A stretch of DNA of 64,000 nt from the NCBI RefSeq assembly GCF_030272615.1, contig NC_081412.1, positions 542,580,335 through 542,644,334 on the forward strand, read 5' to 3'. Shown here in pieces: positions 36,101-46,368 of the stretch. Below the pieces are notes generated by a model, which worked only from the letters and a program-made list of their open reading frames with translations, did no database searches and was not told the origin of the DNA. The first letter of the stretch is position 1; each line of letters starts with the position of its first letter. A program made the position numbers and the translations under genes. This stretch comes from Cryptomeria japonica. Its lineage: Eukaryota; Streptophyta; Pinopsida; Cupressales; Cupressaceae.

Positions 36101-36529
36101 CCAAAGGGTTCTCCGCTGGTTTCAGGTATTTCCAAGGCTATATTAAATCTTTCGGAAAGCAAAGAGATGCAAGATATTCGGAAGAGTTGGTTCAATTCAA
36201 CTGAAAACAAATGCAACATTGAGTCAGGTGGTTCGGATTCAAACAAATTGAGCCTCAAAGACTTTTGGGGCATATTTCTTTTCACAGGATGCATATCATT
36301 TCTCGCCCTTGTCTACTATCTGTGTCACCTGATTTACCGATTTGTGCACAGAAATGTGAATTCATCTCATGATAAATCCATCTCCACCCGATTGCGATCG
36401 TTTGCCAATTATGCAGACAAGAAGGACATCCCAGCACCAAAGAGAAAGAGGCATAATACCGCCACTTTATCATATGGAACTGAGGCTTCCACTTCCTCTG
36501 AAATTCCTGTTTCAACAAGACGGATGTGA
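33177..36529 (+). CDS. GLR: Glutamate receptor-like cation channel, six exons, apparently intact
   Basis: Predicted exons are 33177-33441, 33557-34872, 34958-35238, 35473-35504, 35603-36015 and 36095-36529; all junctions are GT-AG and in phase, giving 913 residues, normal for plant GLRs. ATG 33177 is the first Met after an in-frame TGA at 33147. Visible parts: signal peptide (about 1-24); amino-terminal domain (about 30-440; SINIGAI, AIELAVEDVN, SIVGPQTSVV); ligand-binding S1 (about 449-560, ligand Arg542 in ANRSKFVDF); M1 (582-602); pore loop FSFSTLF (622-628); M3 with SYTASLSSMLTV (657-668); S2 with Glu738/739 and Cys752/Cys809, likely a disulfide; M4 (826-846); a basic tail. The family forms amino-acid-gated, Ca2+-permeable channels in plasma and inner membranes. 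Introns are only 79-234 bp. I cannot assign the clade. Confidence 0.92.
35473..35504 (+). other. 32-nt microexon encoding the GLR pore loop
   Basis: Between TTTAATATGCAG and CAAA|GTAACA a 32-nt exon encodes the last base of Leu621, residues 622-631 (FSFSTLFTTQ) and the first base of Arg632. It is needed to restore the conserved pore loop between M1 and M3. The preceding donor (CTT|GTACTT at 35239) is weak. Confidence 0.8.
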
Positions 36530-36636
36530 ACTGCATTTCAGGATTGTGTAATCTATCTAATATAAGTATTCTGGTTGTGGATTAATTTTGGCTTCATGGT
36601 TCAACTTAAATGATCATATCTACGGCAAACCAACTG

Positions 36637-36642
36637 AATAAA
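36637..36642 (+). terminator. Putative poly(A) signal of the GLR gene
   Basis: AATAAA 108 bp after the stop codon, followed by T/G-rich sequence. Confidence 0.55.
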
Positions 36643-36854
36643 CGTGTTGTAAATGTATGTGGAAATTTTGTCTTGACCACAAAGATGGGATTTGTGGTCA
36701 AACAAAAATGATTGTAATAACCGTGTAGAACTATAGAAATTATTGGGCATTGTTCAAGGATAGTTGCCGTAGCGATATATAACACGTCTACCGGATATAC
36801 ATTTGAGTGTATTTATTGATAAATAAAAAATAAAAAAAAATTATTATTATTTTT

Positions 36855-37005
36855 TTGATGGAGGTTCAGATCTACGACCTGCAGTTTTGTGAGGGCTTTC
36901 ACGAAGTAATAGGCTGAGAGCCAAGGTCTTATGATGTCGGAGTCTTGCACTCAGCAAGACTTGATCTCTGGTTGGTAAGCAAGTAGACCAAGGGCCCATT
37001 GACAT
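36855..37005 (-). mobile_element. Possible SINE-like insertion downstream of the GLR gene
   Basis: Read on the minus strand this moderately GC-rich block has TGGTCTACTTGC, A-box-like, and 26 nt later GATCAAGTC, a perfect B-box core (GWTCRANNC). It ends in an A-rich tail (AAAAAAATAATAATAA). It lies between two ATTATTTTTT-like stretches that could be a target duplication. The box spacing is shorter than in most tRNAs, so this is tentative. Confidence 0.35.
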
Positions 37006-37824
37006 TATTTTTTATTTTTATTCTTTATATAAAAGTAATCTTTCTTATGAAGAATTAAATCTAATTTTATCTTATTGTATAATTTATACAAGATTTGTTA
37101 ATTTTTTTCTACTATTTAAAAAAATGGCTTATTAAATTGAAAGATATGTACATGACAACATTTATTAGCTAATAGGCAAAAAACTATCGATAAATCTATT
37201 CTTCAAGAAAATATTTTGCAATCATCAAAATTAAACAACTTCTTGGCGTATCCATGGAAAATTGCATGCCTTTGAATATGTGAATAGGTGCTTAGGATTC
37301 CAAGAAAATGCAAGATCATACTACTTAAAAAATTACTACTTTAGGATTGTCTTTGGTAAGTGCACAAAGATGGGGACCAAAAAGAGGTCCTAAGTGGTCA
37401 CTTTTTCTTTTTCTTTTTCTTTTGAAATCAAGAAATATTGATCTTGGATATGAAATTGAAGATAGTTATACTTAAAAAATGAAGATACAACAAGAATAAA
37501 AGTCATAGTACCCTTATCATATTTTCTAAACTACTATTTTTTTAAAACATTGTGGGGATTAATGGGTTGAAAAAGGGGGTTAATAACATATAATCTAGCA
37601 TTAATTTTTTTGATTATTTAAAAGATTGATTTAGTGAAAAAATAACTAACGCTATGTAGTTTATGTTCAAAATTTCAACTAATTTTTAATGAGTATATAG
37701 TTTTTTACTAATTTTCAAAGTGGATACATCTTGAAAAACAAAAAAATAAGTGTATTCCCTCAATTTTTTGGAAACTAGTGAAAAATCAATTTTTTTAAAA
37801 AATTTATGTAGATTAGAGTTTAGT
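37006..37824. other. No gene seen
   Basis: Very AT-rich sequence with homopolymer runs. No frame or repeat boundary that I can support. Confidence 0.6.
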
Positions 37825-39941
37825 TTTGATTAGATTAAATGGGAGAGAATCGATCCATTACATAAAAAACCATAATGCTAAGAATAGGGGTCTCATGAGG
37901 AGTGAGAGAACCCATAAAAAAAACTAGCAAACAAAAAGGAACCAAAACCAACTGACTACCAGAAACAACTAACAGTTCAAAAAAATAAACCATAAACTAA
38001 AGGAAACCAAAAAACCTACACCGTCCATAGAAGACACAAACTGATGGTCTACTGGTAGGGGATTTTTTAGCTTGATAATCCTAGTGAAGCACTTTCACCT
38101 TCTCAGAAAAAGATAATCTTTTGTTTGAACCTTTGCTTGAAGAGATAGCAAGGGACTCCAGTGTAGCCTTGACCATAGATATAGTAGGCTCTAAAATGTT
38201 GGCTAATATCATTTCCATGTAGCGTTTCCTCTTGTCATGTCGTTTATTGATCTCTTCTTGGGTAGCTTGCGGAGAAACCAATTTTTTTCTTGCCATCTCA
38301 TCATTTTGATTAATAAAAGTAGGATAGGCATGTAATGTTACATATTTGTATAATGACACCAAGAGCGCATGAGGGATGCACAACCAACAAAAAACCCCCC
38401 TACTAAAACAAACCAAAAACTAGCAACCCAAAAGCCAACAACAAAACTAGAAAACCAACAGAAACAAAAAGAGAGATCAAAACCCACAAAAAACTAGAAC
38501 AACAACCTAGTAATGACATAAGGAGATGACCAACTAAATGGGGAATTTTTATCTTGCCAATCCTAGTAGAAACTTGACACTTTATTAGAAAAGGAGACTT
38601 TTTTGCAATAATCGAACCTAGAGCCAGAGGACACTAAGGTGGAATCAAGGGTGGCTTTAACCAGGGACTCCGTGGGGCCTAAACTTGCAATTAGGGCTTT
38701 TATGCATTTACGTTTCTTCTCCCTTTTCCTATTCATCTTGGTCTAGATAGTCTGGATAGCCTGCAAGGAGGCATTATGCATATTGGCCACATTCCTGCAA
38801 GCTAGATTAAACTCCTCAATTTTATTTTTGAGAGCCTCGTAGGATCTCTTAATTTCTTCCAGCTCAATTTTGGTCCCACCCATTTTGAGCTTGGCATCCA
38901 AATCATCAATCCTCTCATTCACCTTATCTCATTGCTCCATTAAGCCTACAAGATCATTGGTAAATCTCCACACTCTATCTTAATCTAAATCTCCACCTAC
39001 GCATTAGCACTAGCTTCAACCTCAACAAACACCTCCAACCGATTAATTTTTCTGATAGCAACATTCATCTACCCAAATAGCCATTTTAAAAAGTTGTCTA
39101 GCCTTTGCACCTCATCGTGCAAGTCCTTCACAATTTTAGTGAGGACCATAATCGATCTCGGGGGCTTGGTATTTACAAAGGGGGAAGGGTTTGAGGGGGG
39201 AAGTGTAGGGTTAACTTCAGTATTAATATTAGCGATAGGGGACCAATCCAATCTAGTGGTTTTAGAGGAATCCGATTTATCAGAGGAAATAGAGTCAGAG
39301 CTCAAGTCCTCAATAATATCCACATTCTTGTGCATTTGAGTCTGGGTTTCCACAACATGGTCCTTTTTAGTGGAAAAATGGCCACATGTGCAGGGATCTT
39401 TCTTATGGGAATTTTTGAACCTGAATGTGAGACTTCACCAAAATTGACGAGGGTGACAATGAGATCAACATATAAGGGGGTCATAAGTGGACTCGATATC
39501 AACAATGGGGATCTCCCTAGAGGGGGCTAAGGCCAAATGGAAGTTATATAACCTACGGATAAGGCCTTGATGAAGAGGGGGTATACCCTTAACACAAGCT
39601 TTAGAAATAAATTGAAACAAGGAAGATAAAACCTAGTAGGGAAAATTCATTCTTATCCCATGGCGAAGGTGGTTCAACATGGGGAAAATCTAAAGGTGGA
39701 ATCTCCTCTTCCTTCTGTCCAAAGTGAAGTACTTCATGAGAAGAAGGGCTACCTCCTTCCAAATACCAAGAATATCTTCCCTGTTGTAGCCACTTTGGAG
39801 CCTAGAAACCCCTTTCCTATGTTCAAAGAAATGCTCAAAATCTTCCTTGTAGGTCCCCTTACGATTTTTAGGAAAGGAAATGCCATCGGGGGCACCCCCC
39901 AGTCACTTTTTCTATGGTCTCCTCAGAAACCACAAAGACAA
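37825..39941 (-). mobile_element. LINE-like remnants with two successive 3' ends
   Basis: On the minus strand two related 3' regions follow each other. Each has a short charged frame (39353-39069 and 38416-38081), then AGGATT.. CAAG.TAAAAA..CCCC, a T-rich tract with GGTTTT and GTTTG, and a tail ending TTAATCAAAA-like (about 38305 and 37828). The first frame is Ser/Asp-rich and leads into a coiled-coil stretch (KIVKDLHDEVQRLDN). The region is continuous with the RNase H remnant at 47594-48415 once element C is removed. No intact ORF. Confidence 0.5.
39937..39941 (+). repeat. Target-site duplication of element C, left
   Basis: GACAA, matching GGCAA at 47594-47598 with one transition. Confidence 0.6.
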
Positions 39942-41126
39942 TGTTGGCATTTTTGATGATTATGTTGTGATTGTCATTGATGGACACACACCTGCTATGA
40001 GATCACTTTTTGAATGTATGAATTATGCTCAACCGAACCGGTATTATGTTGTAGTCTTTAGACTATAGATGTTAAGCAGAAAGTGTTTACCGATCTCAAG
40101 CAGTATAAAGACCCAAGCAGCATGAAGAGGTCAAGCGGTTTGAGGATCTCAAGTGGAGCAGAGAAAAGGAGCTAAAAGCGACAGTTATCATTTTCCTAGT
40201 CTTCATTTTTGTTAACCGGTAATCTATTTTATAATTGAACTAGTATTACTCTTAGTTACCAGCCGGTAACCAGTAAAGTTGTATAAACTAGTAATACTCT
40301 GTGATGAGTTACCAACCGGTATATTTTTGTGATGAGTTACCATCCATCGACACTTTGACGGTGATTTTGTGTCATGTTACCAAATGTGTCTAGATACAAT
40401 GAACCTAGGAACTTGCAATGTAATCCTATTGGACCGACATGAAATCAGATTTCTTTTAAGGACATCATGTCTAGGGTTTTGAATATGTGTGTAGCTGTTA
40501 GGTTTTTGGTGGTTGACGAAGCTCTTGTTTGTGAGATCTTATAAGAAGATCAAGTCTGTGTGCTGTAACAGAGTGTGGATTTACTAAAGACTGAAGTAAT
40601 ACTGAAATGCATTAGCAATGAGATACCATGGATCTAATCAAGCAGACTGTGCCATTTGCTAGATCATTCACTTGTTGATTACTCACATCTTTGACAAGTC
40701 AGAAACCCTTAACCGGGTAGGCCCAGAAAAGCCTTTGTAAATCCTCTAACAAGGTGATTCACTTCTGTGGATCTGAAATCCTCTCACAAGGTAGTCTTTA
40801 ATCAGACTTATCTCCTAACAGAGATTGAGATTCCTAACTGGTAAAGAATATTGTATGACCTTAACCGGTCTGGTTACTATTTTGTAGATAGTTACTTGTG
40901 AGTTTCATCTCACCGTGGTTTTTCTCATTTGGGTTTCCACGTCAAAATCTCTTGTGTTATGGTGATTGTGCTTCTATGGGTGAATGCCTTATTTTCTATT
41001 TGGTTTGCATGTGTGTTAACCAGTTTGTTTGTGAAACTATTTTACTGGTTTACTGCTAGACTGTTAAAGTGTTTAAGTACAATATTTTTTGTTATACTAA
41101 TTCACCCCCACTCTTAGTATTCATCA
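39942..41126 (+). repeat. 5' LTR of element C (1185 bp)
   Basis: Begins TGTTGGCATT and ends TATTCATCA. It repeats at 46369-47593. GAGTTACCAACCGGTA-like motifs recur several times in its first half (about 40255-40345). Confidence 0.95.
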
Positions 41127-41128
41127 AT

Positions 41129-41140
41129 TGGTATCAGAGC
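41129..41140 (+). other. Primer-binding site for initiator-Met tRNA
   Basis: TGGTATCAGAGC, two bases after the 5' LTR. This is the standard primer site of plant copia elements. Confidence 0.92.
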
Positions 41141-41176
41141 CAACCTTTCTATAAGTCTAACCACTTGGAAAGAGAT

Positions 41177-42457
41177 ATGGGGGAATATACTGTGAGGGAA
41201 CTTACTCATCGACTCACTTAGACTGAGAAAGCCTATGATGAACTTAAAGTCAAATATAAGGCCTCTCAGGAAAAAAGAAGAGAGCATGCTACAAAATTGA
41301 TGGAGCTAACTGAAAACAGTTCTTCTGATGAAGCGGACATGGAAGCCCTAGTTCAAGAAGTAGAAAAATTGAATGAATCCAATACCAACCTAAGAAAGGA
41401 GTTGGAAGGACTAACTATCCAAATGTGTTAAGAGCTTGAGAACCAAAGGAAAATTGAAGATCTGGTAAAAGATAAAGATCGTGAGATCTCCAAGCTGAAG
41501 CAAGAAATCAGTGTTCTCACCGCTCATCTCCAAGAGAGTAAAGTGGAAAAAGAAGAAGTGCAAGGTGAATTAAACATGGCTATTTCTGAGAATGTAACCT
41601 TGAAGGAATCCAATGTTGCTATTTCCAAAGAACTCACTGGGTCAAAGAAAATACTTGTCAAATTCAATAAGAGCAATGTCAAGCTAGAGCAGAAGCTTGA
41701 ATTAGCTAAACCGGTAAAAAATACCAATGGACATGGTTTCTCTGATTATGAGGAAGGTGAGACCTCTGGAAAAAAAGATGGAGCATCAAAGAAGCAACTG
41801 ACACTAAAGGATAAAGGTAAGAAAAAGTTCAAACCTGTCTGCTTTAATTGTCTCAAGGAAGGACACACTGCCAATGTATGTAGAAGTAAGGCTTACAATA
41901 ATTTTCCTTATTTTCTAAATGATAAGCCTAGACCCAATGGATTCAATGGTAATTGTTATGCATGCAAAAAGTTTGGGCATAGAGCATTTGAATGCAGGCC
42001 AGTCATGCACAATAGCAGAAGGTATCCTCAAAGGAGTCAAGGAGTTTTTCTTGAACCCTCTGGGAACCAGAATCCAAACCGGTTTAATACCTATAATCAT
42101 CAGTCAGGTAGCAGTGGCTATCAAGCGGCAACCAGATGGAGAGAAAACTATTTGATTTGTCATGATCATGGTCACACTGCTGCAACATGCAGAAGGAAGA
42201 ATGGAAACATGAATAATGGACCTTGGAGAGCACCTGGAATGGTTTGCTATCATTGCAACAAATCGGGTCATACAACAAGATTCTGCAGAACTAGAAAGAA
42301 TATATCGGATGATATACTGGTCATTCCAGAAGGAAATATTGATGTTGAAACTGTTCAAGCGGATATGAAGAAAACCTGGAAGAAGAAGCCAGAAGAAGTG
42401 ATTCAAGAAGAACCGGTTTCTGCACCTAGTGTGGAAGTTGCTGAACCGACAAACTAA
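41177..42457 (+). pseudogene. Gag-like ORF of element C: coiled coil plus four CCHC knuckles
   Basis: From ATG 41177 to the TAA at 42455 (427 codons) one frame is broken only by TAG at 41219 and TAA at 41429. The first half is a long Glu/Lys/Leu-rich coiled coil. The second half has four zinc-knuckle positions: CFNCLKEGHTANVC (from codon 222), CYACKKFGHRAFEC, a degenerate YLICHDHGHTAATC whose first Cys is Tyr, and CYHCNKSGHTTRFC. CCHC knuckles bind RNA in nucleocapsid proteins. The usual copia gag N-terminal region is not recognisable, and no protease follows. The C-terminal tail is rich in Lys, Glu and Pro. Both stops could be former Gln codons. Confidence 0.85.
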
Positions 42458-42898
42458 GCAGCATAAAAGCTTAGGGGGAGCAAACGGTGAAATGTTTCAA
42501 ACCCCCGGTTTACACTAGTAAAATACCTCAACTGGTATGTGATACCTGTCAGTTGGCAGAAGACTGGAAACGGTAAAAGGCAAATTAGGGTTTATGCCCT
42601 AATAATGGAGCAATTATTATGGTAGGTGAAGAACTTGTTTAAAAGAATTTTTCAAGTTATTTTTCACTTATCAGTTCTCAAGTGAAGAAGTTTTTAAGCA
42701 CTGAGCGAAGAAAAGAGATTTGGATTTCCATTTGAAGAATTTTTTAAAATCTTGAAGAAGAATCAGAAGCAAACATCTGTTGGTGAAGTGTAGAACACAA
42801 AGCGATATTTCAACAACTGAAGGAGTGTGTGGCGAAGTATAATTTGTGAGCCCTAAATTTCAATTTATGAAGGTGCTTTTCAAATTTCTCTATTTATC
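42458..42898 (+). other. Inter-ORF leader of element C
   Basis: About 440 bp between the gag-like ORF and the long ORF, where copia elements have protease and integrase (normally fused to gag). It holds no coding frame. TTCACTT..AAGTGAA at about 42665-42690 is a short inverted pair. Confidence 0.5.
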
Positions 42899-45800
42899 AT
42901 GGCTTCCGCATCACATCCTAGCTCTAGTGCACCCATTGATTCAGTAGACTTCATTCAACGAAAGGCAAAATATAATGCCCTATCTCAAATACCCGCTGGT
43001 GTCATAGTCGAGGAATGCATTTCTGATTACATTAACTGTAAGATTGAAGATCTAGGATCTCTTATGATGCATTCTCAGTTGAGTTTGTTCTGTGGGAAGG
43101 ACAAGAAGATTAAACCAAAATTTAGCATTCTAGAAAAGAAGAAGCTTCACAATGCAGTCTATTTCCTTGAAGAGTTTTTAGATGATCACATCCGCATCAT
43201 TCTGAGCAGAGTACACGGTGTTAAAATGTACTTAGAGCGGATGCATGACATCACACCAGAAGCAATTCATGCCATCATCGGTTTCTATAACGTCGGTGAA
43301 GTGTCAGCCCTAAGGAAGATCGGGAAGACCAAAATGACCAAGCTCACTGGTTCAGTGAGTGACTCATGGGGAATGACTGTCAATTCCATCAAGGGTGATC
43401 TGGTCAAATATGCGTGTATGGTGATAGGATACCGGACTTTCCATGCTAGTAGAATCAACTCTGTCTCTGATGTAGCGGTAAATGCTGCCTATGGGATGAT
43501 CATGGAAGATGCATCATTTGACTTATGCACCTATATGCAAAGGCAACTTTTGGTGAACCTAAAGTTGATTAAATTGGATAATGCCTTGAGATTTAAGTTT
43601 GGACAACTATTGGTTGGGTTGTTCTTCTACTTCCAAGGTTACTTCCCAGGAGTTGGAGATATTCAGTGGTCTGCTGACTAACTGGTTACAAAGAAAATCA
43701 AGGAAAGCCTTCAAGCGGTTGGAACCAGTTATCCTAGAGTTTTGAACAAGTGCTTTGATGAGTTTAGATGCAAGATGAGCCAAAGAGTGAGAATATCAGG
43801 CGATATTGTCAAGAAATATGAAGATGACATATACTTCACCATCAAAGTTGATGAGTACATAATGGAGGTGGTTAAGCCTAGACAAGAAGAAGTGGAACCC
43901 ATGGGCTATGAGGTAATGTACGACATGTTAGATGGGTATGCCTCTACCCTACTCGCGTCATCCCTTGATCCAAAGGAAAAGATAATCGACACCTATTTAG
44001 AAAGGGTTACACCGGTTGAAGAACCCTCAGTAAAGAAGGGAAAGTCAATGCCTTTAGCATCGACACCAGTTATTGCAGCCAGTCCCAAAGTGACCAAGCG
44101 GTCACCAGCAAAGAAGAAATTGGAAGCTGCACTCGCTAAAGTCTTTGAGAGGAAGCGGAAGACAAAAATCAACACACCAAACTCAGAGGACACTGTGTCT
44201 GAAGAATAGCCTAAGAAGACTAGGCAAACGAGGAAAAAGACAAAGAATGAATTGACAACATCTGCACCGGTAAATATTGATATTTCCTCCTACATACCTT
44301 TGACACATTGTCAAAGAACTATTAAGAATATTATAAGAAAAGTGCTTGGTGATTTGAAAGAGTGCTTTGATGATTTTAATGATGATGAAAAGGAAGAAGT
44401 TGAACAGGAAGTCATTAATTATTTATGTATTTATGACCGGTGGCCATCAAAAATTAAATCCGAGACACCCAATTCTTTATATAATTCTTTAGATAAAAAA
44501 TGACGCATTGCCATAGAGAAGGAATAGGAAATAAGAGAGGAAGTATTTGCACAATACTTTCCTGATGTGCCTAAAGAAAAACTTTATGAAGTGATGGAAA
44601 TATATAAGGGCCTATTCTTCATGAGAATAAGGAGACTCCTGTTGCTAGAAGGAAAAGTCCCAGAAGTGGTAAAAGATACCCACTCCCTTGCTCAATCTGC
44701 TCTAAGGTTGCATCAAGTGGCTAAAGCCAACGAAAAGGCTGAGCAAGAACCAAAAATCAATCAACCGGATGAAGTATATGACAATGAAGGAGAACCGGTT
44801 ACTACTCAATTGGACCCTATTGATGTTGATTCCTTGAATGGTGAAAATGTTACTCCAGATGCACCAACAGAAACAACAGGTCAGGAGAAACAGGAGGAAG
44901 AAAAGAGAAAACAGGCAGAAGAGGAAAAGAAGGAAAAGGAAGAAGAGAAGAAAAAAGAGGAAGAGAAGAGAAAAGAGGAAGAAAAGAGAAAAGAAAAGGA
45001 GAATAAGAAACAAGAAGAAGAGAAGAAGAAGAAGGAAGCGGAAAAGAAAGAAGAAGAGAAACAAAATGAAGAAGAAAAGAGACAAGAGGAAGAGAAGAAG
45101 AAGAAGGAAGCGGAGCAGGAAAAAGAAAAGAAACAGGTAGAGGAGAAGAAAAAGGAAGAGAAGAAGAGAAAGGAAGAGGAGAAGAAGAAATAGGAAGAGG
45201 AGAAAATGAAGGCGGAAGAGGACAAGAAAAGAGCACTCAGGTGGGGACCCCAAAGGCAACTAGTAGTCAAGACAAACCGACTGACATTACTAGTCCCTTT
45301 GATCTCCAATCTGCAAATGAATCAGAGCTGTTACAGGGCATTAAGGTTGCTCAAGAATTCCTGGAAGGGATAATGAGGAAGAAGGAGCAAGATGTGATCC
45401 AAGTTGCAGTGAACACTCTTATCGGTTTGATACCCGGTACCAACCTCCCTAGTACCGCTTCCTCTTTGGCCCAACTGAAACTCTTATGCATAGTTTTGGA
45501 AGACCAGGTACAAAGCTTGGAAGAGGTTGTTGAAGCGAATGCCAAGAAGGAGCATCAAAAGGCTTTAAATACTGCCTTGGTGAAAAATTTACATGAGCTC
45601 TAGTCCAATCTATAGAAGGCACATAAGGACATTAGAGATGCAATGGATGAGGGGAAATTACTGCTCAGTAAGATATTTCAACCACATCTTTTCTATGATG
45701 ATGTACTTGCTCAAAAAGACAAACTGCAATCTGATATGCAGTCATTCATAAGAACCTTCAAGACTCCCTATGATTCCTTCACCACATATGGACAAACCAC

Positions 45801-46062
45801 TCACCGATTTCAACTCCAGTCTGCAAGAATAGAGGCAGAGATCAGCAACCGGACACAAAATTTGCAGGAACTTCAACTGGTCCTACTGCCAAGACTGCAA
45901 ATTCTCCAGAAATGTTATCTCAATCTAGATGCCCTGACGGTCACTCAAGAGATGAGTACCTTGGATGCCATGGAAGAGCAGGTCTATCAGATGCAAATGG
46001 AGAATGAGGTTTCTACCTCATTGCTTGAGTCATGGTCCTTATCCATGAAGCAATTTATGTAG
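42899..46062 (+). pseudogene. Long unknown ORF of element C with E/K-rich helix and coiled coils
   Basis: ATG 42899 opens about 1050 codons. The frame holds to about 45200, shifts once near 45240 and then holds to 46062. Premature stops lie at 43679 (TAA), 44207 (TAG), 44501 (TGA), 44525 (TAG), 45191 (TAG), 45601 and 45613 (TAG); TAG at 46060 may be original or not. Residues 1-260 look like a folded, mostly helical domain; a basic Ser/Pro/Lys-rich linker follows; codons at 44880-45235 form an alternating Glu/Lys stretch typical of a single alpha-helix; the C-terminal part is coiled coil. No enzymatic motif is visible and I do not recognise the family. Its position before the 3' LTR is where envelope-like extra ORFs occur in some plant elements, but I see no signal peptide or membrane segment. 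Confidence 0.7.
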
Positions 46063-46356
46063 GACTTTAAATCTATTTTTGACAAATTTCACTCTTTATT
46101 GTCATAAACATTTAGAAACAGGGGATTATTCAGCTGTACTTTGTCATTGTTGGCAAAGGGGGAGTAGTATTCTAGTATTTAAAATTTTGATGCATGCTAT
46201 GTATAATTTCATGTTTGTCTCTATAAGGAGTAGTATACATTGTATTTTCTGCAAAGGGATAGTGTATATGCTTAGGGGGAGTATTTTTGATTATGGCATA
46301 ATTTTGTTGTAAAACACTTAGATGTCAAAATTTTCCTAAGTGTTGCCATCAATGCC

Positions 46357-46368
46357 AAAGGGGGAGAT
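46357..46368 (+). other. Polypurine tract of element C
   Basis: AAAGGGGGAGAT directly before the 3' LTR; the usual plus-strand primer signal. Confidence 0.88.

Noticed and set aside
33116-36551. Alternative frames on both strands across the GLR gene
   Set aside because: The spliced plus-strand model keeps one phase through six exons and matches the receptor family throughout; the others have no domain.
44702-45309. Long minus-strand frames (128-185 codons) opposite the element C ORF
   Set aside because: They are the complement of the purine-rich E/K tract, giving Leu/Phe/Ser low-complexity products; the plus-strand frame explains the DNA.
42899-46062. Calling the long ORF an envelope gene
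   Set aside because: Position fits envelope-like ORFs of some plant elements, but no signal peptide, membrane segment or cleavage motif is visible.
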